DNA of 64,000 nucleotides from Streptomyces sp. Edi2 (GCF_040253635.1 NZ_JBEJGX010000003.1:3720001-3784000); one strand, 5' to 3'. Positions 33,877 to 42,460 are shown, counted from the first letter of the stretch. Notes: a model not told the origin generated them from the letters alone. Translations and numbers: made by a program.

Positions 33877-35156
33877 CGAGGCCCGACCTTCCGAACGTCC
33901 GACCCACCGGGCGGGCTTGATCGGCGAGGCAGCACCCTGTCGAGCCACTCTTGATCAGCTTTGAGCTCCTCAAGCCTTTCTCGCACGTCATCGCCGTATA
34001 CAGCGTCTCCCCACCTGAAGCGGATCTGCATGATCCCTGGTACTTGGGGGTCCTTGTGCTCTAGGTAGTACGTGCACTGGTAGCCCCGTCTCGCTGTCCC
34101 CTGCAAGCTGCAATCGCAGAATCGACGCTCGACCTTCAGTGGGAGGCCCCATACGTCATCCACGAGGGACTTGAGGAAACCGTCATGCGCTAGAGGTACG
34201 TCCCGGTGCGTGTCCAGCTCGAAGATCCACTCGTCCCCAGTGATCCACGATCGAGTCGAATAGGCGGTACTGGCGTGCTGGAAGATCGCGATGCGTCGAA
34301 GAAGTCCAGAGCCGAGCCATGCCAGATCTCGGCCTCTTCGAACCAGTGACGCAAACTCACGCTCATCCTCAATCTCGTAAGACGATGGGCCGGGTTCCTC
34401 CCACAGGGGAACAAAGCCGCCCTCTTCCAGGTCACGTCGCCGCTCTGTGAGAAGGTGACGCCAGCGAGTCCCTGGAGTCCCCCTGAGGACCAAGCTGCTC
34501 CCGGTGTTGACCAGCTTGAGGTGAAGATCAAGATTTCGTACGCCGGCTACGCGCAGCCGCATCACACCATCAACTTGGGCACCTGGCTCAGCAGACGGCA
34601 GGAGATGCGCCAAGGCATAGTCGCTCGTCGGAAGCTTCTTGCCCGGGCGAGATCCGCTATGGCTGTCGAGGACAACCACTGAGCGATGAGGGGCCAGATG
34701 AACACCAGCAATTCCCACTGGATGCGCCCACCACTCGCCCCCGCGCCCCAGCTTCTCCATCACTGCTGCTTCGAGGACTGCCTGTGCGCCCTGAGCGTCC
34801 GGCAGCAGCGGCAGGTGACGATGATTCCGAAGCGCCTCTGAGGCGTACTGGACGGGCTCGCCCGAATAGCGGCTGCGAGTACGAGCAAGGCGGGTGAGAC
34901 GACCACGAGCGGTCACAGTTGGATCCGTCCTCGAGCGTTGCTGCCCCACACACTCGAAAACTGATCGGTGCACCCAAATATGGGCGCGCAAGAACAGACT
35001 CGACAGGTACAGGTGGAGCGCTGGCTTCTTCGTCCCTCGGATGGCATCGCAGAAGGGGCAGCGCGATACCGGAACAGGCCGCCTATCCGGCCTATCCGGC
35101 GATAGTGCCGCATGGGCCCGCACCACGCAACTCTGCTGTCCAGAAGCAAAGTTCAT
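33873..35156 (-). CDS. Unknown protein with CPFC zinc motif, last cargo gene
   Basis: Up to 427 residues; the true start is uncertain. Near the N-terminus SRCPFCDAIRGTKKPALHLYLSSLFLRAHIWVHRSVFECVG holds a CxxC plus His/Cys that may bind zinc. The middle has VVVLDSHSGSRPGKKLPTSDYALAHLLP, and the C-terminal third FCDCSLQGTARRGYQCTYYLEHKDPQVPGIMQIRFRWGD. I do not recognise a family. Its position at the right edge of the AICE, the ATGA-coupled 60-residue membrane protein, and isolation from backbone genes fit a two-gene cargo system. Confidence 0.6.
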   Translation of the reverse strand: MNFASGQQSCVVRAHAALSPDRPDRRPVPVSRCPFCDAIRGTKKPALHLYLSSLFLRAHIWVHRSVFECVGQQRSRTDPTVTARGRLTRLARTRSRYSGEPVQYASEALRNHRHLPLLPDAQGAQAVLEAAVMEKLGRGGEWWAHPVGIAGVHLAPHRSVVVLDSHSGSRPGKKLPTSDYALAHLLPSAEPGAQVDGVMRLRVAGVRNLDLHLKLVNTGSSLVLRGTPGTRWRHLLTERRRDLEEGGFVPLWEEPGPSSYEIEDEREFASLVRRGRDLAWLGSGLLRRIAIFQHASTAYSTRSWITGDEWIFELDTHRDVPLAHDGFLKSLVDDVWGLPLKVERRFCDCSLQGTARRGYQCTYYLEHKDPQVPGIMQIRFRWGDAVYGDDVRERLEELKADQEWLDRVLPRRSSPPGGSDVRKVGPR

Positions 35157-35303
35157 TCGATAGGCACCGAGGGCGATCGGGCCCGCTCATCTACTCCCGC
35201 AGCCGAAAGGCCGCAGGGAGGGTCCGGCCCCCGGGCCTTCCGCTCCACAACTATCGGACAGCAATTCGTGACGACTGCCACTACCACCGAAGCAGCCGCG
35301 GTT

Positions 35304-35323
35304 ATGCCAGATCCGTGCCAGAT
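35304..35323. repeat. Probable integrase arm-type site pair, right end
   Basis: ATGCCAGAT-CC-GTGCCAGAT is 19/20 identical and in the same orientation to 12135-12154. It is 104 bp inside attR, while the left pair is 110 bp inside attL. Confidence 0.75.
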
Positions 35324-35426
35324 GGCAGGGGCACGAGCGGACAACGGCGGAGTTTGGCGGGCGGCCGGCTTGGTGATCCCGCAGGCTGGGACCTGCCCAG
35401 GTCAGCCCCGTGATGACCAGAGCACC

Positions 35427-35469
35427 CTCCTAAAGCGGGTGTCGCAGGTTCGAATCCTGCCGGGGGCAC
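35427..35469 (+). repeat. attR core (43 bp)
   Basis: A direct copy of the tRNA-Arg 3' half, identical over 43 bp to attL. The tRNA 5' half is absent here, with only AGAGCACC left by chance or ancestry just before it. It marks the right boundary of the AICE. Confidence 0.95.
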
Positions 35470-35475
35470 AGAAGA

Positions 35476-35515
35476 AGGGGCCGGTCCAGGAGGGTTTCCT
35501 CCCGGGTCGGCCCTT
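35476..35515 (+). terminator. Original tRNA-Arg terminator, displaced beyond attR
   Basis: GGGCCGGTCCAGGAGG pairs, with small bulges, across GTT with TCCTCCCGGGTCGGCCC. It starts seven bases after the core, where a host tRNA terminator should be. Integration has moved it 23 kb from the functional tRNA. Confidence 0.65.
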
Positions 35516-35704
35516 AGTCGTTTCAGGGCTCTGCCCTATGCGTGCCGCTACGTCCGCTACGTCGACGTGAAGTCGGCTGCCGCCGACTGGCCCCCACCGC
35601 ATGGGCGTCTAACGGGTGAATCAGGCCATTCGGTGCGTGGCGGTCGGTGTCGCAGCGGGAAAGGCATCTGCACACCGGACATGCGATGGGCAGGGAGCGT
35701 CCCG

Positions 35705-36025
35705 ATGCCGAAGTTTCTGATCCAGGCCACCTATACGTCCGAGGGCACCAAGGGGCTGCTCAAGGAAGGCGCGAGTGGGCGCCGCGCTGCCGTCGACCAG
35801 GTCGTCACGGCCCTCGGCGGGAAGGTCGAGTCCGTGTACTTCGCCTTCGGAGAGGACGACATCGTGCTCATCATCGACCTCCCCGACCCGGTCTCCATGG
35901 CAGCCATCAGCCTCACCGTCAAGGCCAGCGGGGCCCTGCACACCCGGGCCACTCCCCTCCTCACCGTCGAGGAGATCGACGAGGCCGCCCGTCGGCAAGT
36001 CCCCTTCCGCGCCCCCAGCGTGTAG
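35705..36025 (+). CDS. GYD-domain protein
   Basis: 106 residues from ATG 35705 with GGGAG seven bases upstream. It starts MPKFLIQATYTSEGTKGLLKEGASGRRAAVDQVV and contains KVESVYFAFGEDDIVLIIDLPD, the two strands and helices of the GYD (PF08734) dimeric alpha/beta-barrel family. The biochemical role of the family is not known. It is a single gene in host DNA just outside attR. Confidence 0.85.
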   Translation: MPKFLIQATYTSEGTKGLLKEGASGRRAAVDQVVTALGGKVESVYFAFGEDDIVLIIDLPDPVSMAAISLTVKASGALHTRATPLLTVEEIDEAARRQVPFRAPSV

Positions 36026-36402
36026 GGCGAGGGCGGGGGTTCGTTCAGCCTCACGGGCCGCGTCGGAGCCGCACGCGGTGCGCATGGGGCTTATGCGCCG
36101 AAGACGACCGTGTCGTCGGACGGGATGTCCACCGACCGCAGGTAGTGCGTGAGGGCGCGGTGGCGGGCATTCAGGCGTGCTCCGCTGGTTGTCCGCGCCT
36201 GACATCGACGACGTCGGACAGTGGCGTACAGGAGCGCCACTGTCGGGACGGCATAGCGAAGGGGGAAGTCACACAAGGCTTCCGCGAGAGGTGCCCGCCC
36301 TTGGCCGAAGGCTTGACCGAAGGGTTGGCGGACGGGTTGGCCGAAGGCGGCGATCGGGACGGGCGGGGCGATCAGGGAGGGCAGGGGAGCAACGCCCGCC
36401 GG
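36026..36402. other. Intergenic region with 12-bp tandem repeat and a possible gene tail
   Basis: Four 12-bp units related to TTGGCCGAAGGC lie at 36301-36348. On the minus strand a short frame ends LNARHRALTHYLRSVDIPSDDTVVFGA at 36091, which looks like a real C-terminus, but no domain lies upstream; it may be a remnant. Confidence 0.4.
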
Positions 36403-37017
36403 CTACGCGGGATCGCCGGTCGGGGGCGACCCGGTACCCCCGCTTCCTACGCCCCCCCCCGGCTGATTCCGGGGTCGAGGCTGTGTGGGGGCCAAGAGGT
36501 CGGCGGCTCCGGCCACTTCTGCGAGTACGCGGGCCAGGTCCGTCAAGGTCTGCCGTGCGAGCCGCAGTTGTTGGCGTAGCTCGGCTTCGTGCTCCCAGCC
36601 CTGTTCGTGCTGCTGAGGAGCGACGCCGGGCAGTCTCGCCGCTTCGTGCTCCGCGAGGGCGGGGTGCCAGCGGGTCAGGAGGGGGCGGACGACGGCGTTG
36701 AGGACGGTGACGGCGAGCGATCCGAAGGTGATCTCGCCCTGCCTGCTCCGGGGTGCGACATCGGGACCGTAGCGACGCAGGATGTCACGGGTGGTGTGGA
36801 AGAGCGTGTACTGCGACGACAGTGCCTCTCTCAAAACACCTTCGGACGGGCCGAGTTCGATCACGCTGACACGGGTGATCAATTCGACGTAGAGCTCCCA
36901 GGCGGCCTTGCGCTCCGCGTCGTCCGGCCGCCAGGTACCGCTGACCTCTCCGACGAACGGTACGGAGAACTTGACGGCGACCTCCGCCGGCCGCCCCATG
37001 CGCTTCCGCCTCGGCAC
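36403..37017 (-). CDS. Stand-alone copy of the TIR-STAND C-terminal domain
   Basis: 204 residues from GTG 37017 (GGGGGA upstream). Residues 38-177 are homologous to residues 568-704 of the divergent TIR/NB-ARC protein. Shared landmarks are L-REAL-S-x3-LF-TTRD-x-L-R-GP, the VLNxVVRPLLTRWHPALAEHEA block (LVNDLLRPFLSTWHPALEVHEA in the partner), the HE-x-x-WE step and the closing GADLL. N-terminal FSVPFVGEVSGTWRPDDAERKAAW is extra. The C-tail is Gly/Pro-rich and disordered. It could regulate the STAND protein by homotypic contact, or be the sensor that detects a trigger. Family not named by me. Confidence 0.8.
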   Translation of the reverse strand: MPRRKRMGRPAEVAVKFSVPFVGEVSGTWRPDDAERKAAWELYVELITRVSVIELGPSEGVLREALSSQYTLFHTTRDILRRYGPDVAPRSRQGEITFGSLAVTVLNAVVRPLLTRWHPALAEHEAARLPGVAPQQHEQGWEHEAELRQQLRLARQTLTDLARVLAEVAGAADLLAPTQPRPRNQPGGGVGSGGTGSPPTGDPA

Positions 37018-37135
37018 GCCATCCCCCTACGTCGTGTCGCACCCACCGACCGGACCGCCACGATACTGGACCCCGTCTCCGCTCGGGCACACTACGTCCG
37101 GGCACGGCAACGGGACGGGACGGGAAAGGACTGGC
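37018..37135. promoter_or_regulatory. Divergent promoter region of the TIR-STAND pair
   Basis: 118 bp separates the two divergent starts, so both genes share one control region. AAAGGA five bases before ATG 37136 and GGGGGA before GTG 37017 are the ribosome sites. No strong palindrome is visible. Confidence 0.6.
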
Positions 37136-39250
37136 ATGGATCGGCAGCAACGCGAGGCGGAGTGGGATGTCTTCGTCAGCTACAGCCGGTCCGACGCGGA
37201 CCTCGTGATCCCTCTGGCCCGTGCCCTGCGCCACCGGGGGCTGCGCGTCTTCGTGGACGACACCGCGGTCGAGGACTTCGCCGGCATCACGGCCACCATT
37301 TCCCATGCCCTCGCCCGTTCGAAAGCACTGCTCGCGCTGTATTCGGAAGAGTACCCGCGGCGGCGCGCCTGCCAGTGGGAACTGACCTACGCGTTCCAGG
37401 CCGGGCAACGCGAGGGGGACCCCCGCCGGCGCATCCTGATCATCAACCCGGAACGCACCGCCGACCATGTCCATCCCCTGGAACTGCGCGACGCCAGACA
37501 CTGGCCCGGCATCCGCGGAGAAGGAGACGCCGACCTTCTGGCGGCCCGGGTCTCTTCGTACCTCGAGGAGCTGACGGGGCCGTTGGGAAGTGCGCCCGGT
37601 CCGGCGCAGCCGACGTGGCTGCCGGCCCCCATGCCGTCCGGCTCGCGGTGGTTCACCGGGCGCCTGGCCGAGCAATGGCACCTGCACACGGCTCTGCACC
37701 GCCATCGTGCGCCGCTCGTCTCGCAGGCCGGCCAGGGGCGTGCCGCGGTCGTGCGGGGCATGCCCGGTATCGGCAAGTCGCTGCTGGCGCAGGAGTACGC
37801 CCTGCAATTCGCCTCGTCCTTCCCCGGCGGGGTCTACTGGTTCGACCTGCACACAAGCGGTCCCGACGCAGCTGCTCACACGCTGGACGCCTACTTCCGC
37901 CAAGTGCGCACCGTGGCGTCAGCCCTCGGCATCCATACCGGCACCGAGTCATTGCCGGCTCTGCTCAGTCACCTGGCCCTCGCACTGGGCGAACGCAACA
38001 TGCCTTTCCTGTGGGTGCTCGACGGAATTCCTGACGGGCTCCCTCACGAGCAACTTGCCCTCCTGTACGGACCGCACATGCTCGCGGCCACCCTTCTGAC
38101 CACCCGATCCCGCCACTACGGCAGATCCGCCGAACCGCTCGACCTGGGCCCGCTGCCCGCTCCGGATGCCTACGACCTCCTCGCCTCACGCCGTCGGCCC
38201 ACGAGCCAGGAGGAGCAAGAGGTCGCCATGGACATGCTCGACGACCTGGGCGGGCACCCCGTCGCCCTGGACCTGGTCGCCGAGCGGATGGCTCATGAGA
38301 ACGCGGCGCGCTTGCGGCGCCTGCTGCACAGCAACAGCACCGATGCCCTGCTGCGCTGGGAACGTGCGACCTCCTCAGGACGCTCGGCTACCCGGCCCCC
38401 GCTGCCGTCCGCTCTGCTGCCGCGCAGCATCAAGACGCGCACCCCGGCCAATGACGTGCTGCGCATGCTGGCCGTGGCGCATCCCACCGCGCTGGGCGAA
38501 GGCCCCATGGAGCAGACCCTGTCCCGCGTCGACGGCCTCCGCTCCGCCGAAGCAGTGCACCGTGTCGCCGAGGGGACGGACAACCTGATCGGCGAGGGCA
38601 CCGTCCGGCCGCCCAGCCCCGGCGACCACACATGGAGCATCCACCCTCTCGTCGCGCGAGCCGTGCGGCGTCACGACGAGGACATCACGCGCCAGGAAGA
38701 CCTGCGTCAGGCTTTGCTCAGTGTCCTCGTGGAATCGTGGACGGCTCCTATGCTGGAAGCTCGAAGCGCTCCGACTACATCGCAGGAGTCTCCCGTGCGT
38801 TCCCAGCCGCCGTCCTCTTCCCACGACGTGGAGCGGGTAGTCGCGTTCGACCTTCAGGTCGAGTTGGCGTTGCGCGTCGGAGTACAGCCGCTGGCCGACG
38901 GCCAGGGCTCTCTCCGAGAGGCCCTTACCTCCCTCCACTCCGTTTTCACCACCGCACGGGACGGCCTCCACCGCCTCGGCCCGCAAGCCTCTGCCTCCCG
39001 CCTGCCGCAGCTGGTCGCCGGCCTCGTCAATGACCTGCTGCGCCCCTTCCTCAGCACATGGCACCCGGCACTGGAAGTCCATGAAGCCACCCGGCCCGTC
39101 GCCATGAGCAGCATCGAGCACGAACGCAGCTGGGAACGAGCCGCAGAGATGCGCGGCGCCCTGGCCGCCCTGCGCCGGCCCCTCACCGACATCACGATCA
39201 GCCTGGGCGAACTCTCGGGAGCCGATCTGCTCACCGCGGTCGCCGAATGA
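37136..39250 (+). CDS. TIR / NB-ARC STAND protein with shared C-terminal domain
   Basis: 704 residues from ATG 37136. Residues 10-145 are a TIR domain: WDVFVSYSRSD, GLRVFVDDTAVEDF, and CQWELTYAF with candidate catalytic E82, so NAD+ cleavage is plausible. From about 205 an NB-ARC ATPase follows, with Walker A GMPGIGKS (208-215), strand LWVLDGIP (292-299), sensor ATLLTTRSR and GGHPVALDL. The second acidic residue of Walker B, usually D, is Gly (LDG), which may slow ATP hydrolysis. A winged-helix region leads to the 568-704 domain, which is duplicated in the divergent gene. No TPR or WD repeats are present. This is a plausible phage-sensing NADase; function is inferred. Confidence 0.85.
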   Translation: MDRQQREAEWDVFVSYSRSDADLVIPLARALRHRGLRVFVDDTAVEDFAGITATISHALARSKALLALYSEEYPRRRACQWELTYAFQAGQREGDPRRRILIINPERTADHVHPLELRDARHWPGIRGEGDADLLAARVSSYLEELTGPLGSAPGPAQPTWLPAPMPSGSRWFTGRLAEQWHLHTALHRHRAPLVSQAGQGRAAVVRGMPGIGKSLLAQEYALQFASSFPGGVYWFDLHTSGPDAAAHTLDAYFRQVRTVASALGIHTGTESLPALLSHLALALGERNMPFLWVLDGIPDGLPHEQLALLYGPHMLAATLLTTRSRHYGRSAEPLDLGPLPAPDAYDLLASRRRPTSQEEQEVAMDMLDDLGGHPVALDLVAERMAHENAARLRRLLHSNSTDALLRWERATSSGRSATRPPLPSALLPRSIKTRTPANDVLRMLAVAHPTALGEGPMEQTLSRVDGLRSAEAVHRVAEGTDNLIGEGTVRPPSPGDHTWSIHPLVARAVRRHDEDITRQEDLRQALLSVLVESWTAPMLEARSAPTTSQESPVRSQPPSSSHDVERVVAFDLQVELALRVGVQPLADGQGSLREALTSLHSVFTTARDGLHRLGPQASASRLPQLVAGLVNDLLRPFLSTWHPALEVHEATRPVAMSSIEHERSWERAAEMRGALAALRRPLTDITISLGELSGADLLTAVAE

Positions 39251-39460
39251 AAGAAGCTCCCAAGGAGCGATGGGCGGCCACTCACCGCTGAGCAGCCGGC
39301 CGTTCTGGCCAGGCACCGGTGGCAGCGCAACTTCTACGCCTGATCTGCGACGACCACCACCAGTGGCCGTGCGCGCCCGCTCGTACCGAGGCCTCCCCCG
39401 CTGCGCACGGCCCCCGTTGATGGTGCATGTCCTCTGGCATGTCCTCCTGCTTGCGGTGCC

Positions 39461-40258
39461 CTACGGCATGGCGCCGCCGGTGGTGGGAGCTGCCGTGGTG
39501 GGAGCTGCCGTGGTGGGAGCTGCCGTGGTGGGAGCCGCCGTAGTGGGAGCCGCCGTAGTGGGAGCCGCCGTAGTGGGAGCCGCCGTAGTGGGAGCCGCCG
39601 TAGTGGGAGCCGCCGTAGTGGGAGCCGCCGTAGTGGGAGCCGCCGTAGTGGGAGCCGCCGTAGTGGGAGCCGCCGTAGTGGGAGCCGCCGTAGTGGGAGC
39701 CGCCGTAGTGGGAGCCGCCGTAGTGGGAGCCGCCGTAGTGGGAGCCGCCGTAGTGGGAGCCGCCGTAGTGGCACCGGCGACCGTGCCGCCAATCGTGAGA
39801 CCGGCCACCGTGCCACCGCCCTGCGTGGTCTGGCCGCCGACCGTCGTGCTGGCGCCGGTCGTCGTGGTGGTGGCGCCCGTAGTGGTGGCGCCGGTCGACA
39901 CGCTGGCGCCCGTCGTCGTGGTGGTGGCACCCGTGGTCGTGGCGCCCGTGGTGACGCCTCCTGTGCCGCCGCCACCGCCGCCGCCACCGCCGCCACCGCC
40001 GCCACCGACGAAGACGCAGAGCCTCGGGTTCTGGACGACCCTGCCGTTCCGTACGTTCACCACGAGGAGCTTGCCGGTATTGGGATCTCTGAGGAACTTG
40101 CAGAGCAGGCTCGGCGCCGCGCTCGACGATGTCGAGGCGGTCTTCGCTGTCTGAGGTGCCGCCTGCACGCTCATCACGCCACCCGTGCCGACGAGCGCCA
40201 CCGTCAGGATGGACGCGCCGATCACGCTGGGTAGGTGTTTCCGGATGACCTTCACCAT
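39461..40258 (-). CDS. Secreted repeat protein with (AAPTT)n stalk
   Basis: 265 residues from ATG 40258 (AAGGAGG four bases upstream). The N-terminal signal sequence is VIRKHLPSVIGASILTVALVGTGGVMSVQAAP. A small domain follows with two Cys (LLCKFLRDPNTGKLLVVNVRNGRVVQNPRLCVFV), then 14 glycines, a TTG/ATT-rich stretch, and about 19 AAPTT units ending GGAMP. Such Thr/Pro runs are often O-mannosylated, giving a rigid stalk. No sortase motif or C-terminal helix is present, so it is probably released. Length is likely to vary between strains. Confidence 0.75.
   Translation of the reverse strand: MVKVIRKHLPSVIGASILTVALVGTGGVMSVQAAPQTAKTASTSSSAAPSLLCKFLRDPNTGKLLVVNVRNGRVVQNPRLCVFVGGGGGGGGGGGGGGTGGVTTGATTTGATTTTTGASVSTGATTTGATTTTTGASTTVGGQTTQGGGTVAGLTIGGTVAGATTAAPTTAAPTTAAPTTAAPTTAAPTTAAPTTAAPTTAAPTTAAPTTAAPTTAAPTTAAPTTAAPTTAAPTTAAPTTAAPTTAAPTTAAPTTAAPTTGGAMP
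39481..39770. repeat. 15-bp minisatellite encoding AAPTT
   Basis: About 19 head-to-tail units of GTGGGAGCCGCCGTA (plus strand), with GCTGCCGTG variants at the left end. Because the unit is five codons, gain or loss keeps the frame. Confidence 0.95.
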
Positions 40259-40360
40259 GATGCCTCCTTGGGGCGGACGGCCTACGTGGGTATCTCCCTC
40301 AGCGTGGAAGGCCGACCATGGCCCTGGTGTTGATCCGGCGTGACCCTGCCGTGACACCGC

Positions 40361-42460
40361 TCAGGACGGCGTGGGGGGAACCGGCCCTTCGAGCCGTAGG
40401 GGGCGGGCGATGAGGACGGCGACGTCGTCGTGGTCGTCCGGGTCCCGGAGGGCGTCGAGGAGGCGGTCGCAGGTGTCCTCCAAGGAGCGGTCGGGGGTAC
40501 CGAGGAGGCGGAGGAGGAGGTCCAGGCGGGCGTCGATGGGCTGGTGACGGGTCTCGACCAGACCATCGGTATAGAGCACCAGCAGGTCGCCGGGGTGCAG
40601 GGGAAAGGTGGTGGCCTCGAAGGGGACGCCACCGACGCCGAGGGGTACACCGGTGGGCAGGTCGAGGAGTTCAGGGGGCTCGCCGGTGCGGATCAGCACC
40701 GGGGGCAGGTGTCCGGCGATGGCGATGTCGCAGACCGCGCGGTGCGGGTCGTACACGGCGTATGCGCAGGTGGCGTAGTACTCCAGCCCGACGGTGATCT
40801 TGTCGATGTGGCGCAGTACGTCGCTCGGCGGGATATCGAGGTCGGCCAGGGTGGAGGTGGCGGTGCGCAGGCGCCCCATGGTGGTGGCGGCGTTGATGCC
40901 GCTGCCCATCACATCGCCCACGACGAGGGCGGTCTTGTCCGCGACCAGGGGGACGACGTCGAACCAGTCGCCGCCGACCTCGCTGGTGGTCCCGGCGGGC
41001 TGGTAGCGGGTGGCGATCTCCAGTCCCGTCCGGTGTGGTGGGCGGTCCGGGAGCAGGCTGCGCTGGAGGGTCACCGCCGTATTGCGCAGGCTCTGGTACA
41101 GGCGGGCATTGTCGATGCACACCGCGGCGCGGTCGGCCAGTTCGGCGGCGAGGGTCAGGTCGTCCTCGTCGAAGGGCAGCGGATTGCGCGCGCGGGAGAG
41201 ACACAGCGCGCCCAGTACCTCGCCGCGGGCGATCAGCGGCGTGGTGAGGTAGCTGTGGATGCCGGCGCGGGCCAGCAGGGCGGCGGCCTCGGGGTCGCGT
41301 GCCATACGCGTCAGGTCCCGCTCGCCGACGTGGGAAACCAGGATGGGACGGCCCGTGCGCACACATTGGGTGACCAGCCGGTCGGGCCCGTAGCTGGCCA
41401 GCCGGCCGGGCGGATCGGCGGCGCGGACCGCCTCGGTCGGGTGGGCGGCGCGTACCGCGAGGGCGCGGAAGAGCGCATGGTGGTCGCCGGGTGTCGTGGG
41501 GCGGCCGTCGTCCAGGACGGCATCCAGGACGTCCACCGCCGCCACGTCGGCGAGCTCGGGCACGGTGACGTCGGCCAGTTCGCCGGCGGTCCGTTCCACC
41601 TCCAGTGTGGTGCCGATACGGGCGGTGCCGTCGGCGATCATGGCCAGATGCCGGCGGGCGCGGGCCGTCTCGGTGGCCTCGCGGTGCCGGTCGGTGACAT
41701 CCACTATCAGGCCGGCCACCCCGAGGATCCGCCCGCCGGGATCCTCGAGCCGGTAGCAGGAGACGGACCAGGCGTGCTCGTTGCCGGGATCGGCGGGGGT
41801 GCGTCCCATGGTGTACGCATCGACCAGGGGGCTGCCGGTCGCCAGCACCTGCCGCAGCGCGGTCTCGACCGCGTCGACGTCCATCAAGGGCAGCACCTCG
41901 CGGACCGACCGGCCGAAATGGTCCTCGGCGGGCACACCGTTCATCCGCTCCAGCGCGGGGTTGACGGCCAGGTAGCGCAGGTCGGTGTCGAAGACGGCCA
42001 GGCCGATGGGGGACTGCGAGACCAACCGCGTGGACAGGGCCACATCCCGTTCCACCTGCCGCAGGACCGCCTCGTCGGTGGCGATCCCCAGCGCGTAGAG
42101 GTCGCCCCGGACGTCCAGCAGCCGCATATTGCGGAACTCCACGAGCCGGGTGCTGCCGTCCTTGTGCCGGATGGGGAAGGCACCGGCCCAGCTGCTGCCC
42201 GTGCCCATCACCTCGGCGAAGAGTCTGATCACCAGGTCCAGATGCTGTTCATGGACCAGCAGCCGGCCCGCGTACTGGCCCAGGGCCTCCTTCGCGGTGT
42301 AGCCGAACAGCTCCTCGGCCTGCGGGCTCCACAGGACGATGTGCCCGTCGGAATCCAGCACCACCGCCGCGACACCGAGCAGATCCAGCAGCCCACTGCG
42401 CTGCGGCTCTCCCTCGTCGGGCTGATCGCCCACGGATCCGAAGGGGCCGGCTGTCCTCAT
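40361..42460 (-). CDS. PAS-PAS-GAF-SpoIIE (PP2C) phosphatase
   Basis: 699 residues from ATG 42460 (GAGGGAG eight bases upstream); the longer open frame is a shadow. Two PAS domains (LLGVAAVVLDSDGHIVLWSPQAEELFGY and SPIGLAVFDTDLRYLAVNPALERMNG) are followed by a GAF domain (about 300-470, ending CIDNARLYQSLRNTA). The C-terminal SpoIIE/PP2C domain has TSEVGGDWFDVVPL, ALVVGDVMGSGINAA and LLVLYTDGLVE with the metal-binding Asp residues. It dephosphorylates an anti-anti-sigma factor in a partner-switch pathway; partners are not nearby. Confidence 0.9.
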   Translation of the reverse strand: MRTAGPFGSVGDQPDEGEPQRSGLLDLLGVAAVVLDSDGHIVLWSPQAEELFGYTAKEALGQYAGRLLVHEQHLDLVIRLFAEVMGTGSSWAGAFPIRHKDGSTRLVEFRNMRLLDVRGDLYALGIATDEAVLRQVERDVALSTRLVSQSPIGLAVFDTDLRYLAVNPALERMNGVPAEDHFGRSVREVLPLMDVDAVETALRQVLATGSPLVDAYTMGRTPADPGNEHAWSVSCYRLEDPGGRILGVAGLIVDVTDRHREATETARARRHLAMIADGTARIGTTLEVERTAGELADVTVPELADVAAVDVLDAVLDDGRPTTPGDHHALFRALAVRAAHPTEAVRAADPPGRLASYGPDRLVTQCVRTGRPILVSHVGERDLTRMARDPEAAALLARAGIHSYLTTPLIARGEVLGALCLSRARNPLPFDEDDLTLAAELADRAAVCIDNARLYQSLRNTAVTLQRSLLPDRPPHRTGLEIATRYQPAGTTSEVGGDWFDVVPLVADKTALVVGDVMGSGINAATTMGRLRTATSTLADLDIPPSDVLRHIDKITVGLEYYATCAYAVYDPHRAVCDIAIAGHLPPVLIRTGEPPELLDLPTGVPLGVGGVPFEATTFPLHPGDLLVLYTDGLVETRHQPIDARLDLLLRLLGTPDRSLEDTCDRLLDALRDPDDHDDVAVLIARPLRLEGPVPPTPS

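Larger units (their letters stand above)
11983..35469. mobile_element. AICE (pSAM2-like integrative conjugative element), about 23.4 kb
   Basis: The element is bounded by 43-bp direct repeats derived from tRNA-Arg(CCT). Inside attL lie int, xis, repSA, two small genes, traB and an SCO3933-type gene in one leftward operon, with a divergent GntR repressor. This is the order and content of Streptomyces AICEs: site-specific excision, rolling-circle-type replication, and double-stranded DNA transfer by an FtsK-like pump. From 18.2 kb to attR the content is cargo, largely defence-like genes of lower and uneven GC. All integration, replication and transfer genes look intact, so the element is probably functional. 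Confidence 0.93.

Noticed and set aside
11983..35469. Calling the element a prophage
   Set aside because: No capsid, portal, terminase or tail gene is present; RepSA, TraB/FtsK, Spd-like and KorSA-like genes define an AICE.
39481..39770. CRISPR array
   Set aside because: The 15-bp units are contiguous with no spacers and encode AAPTT in a secreted protein.
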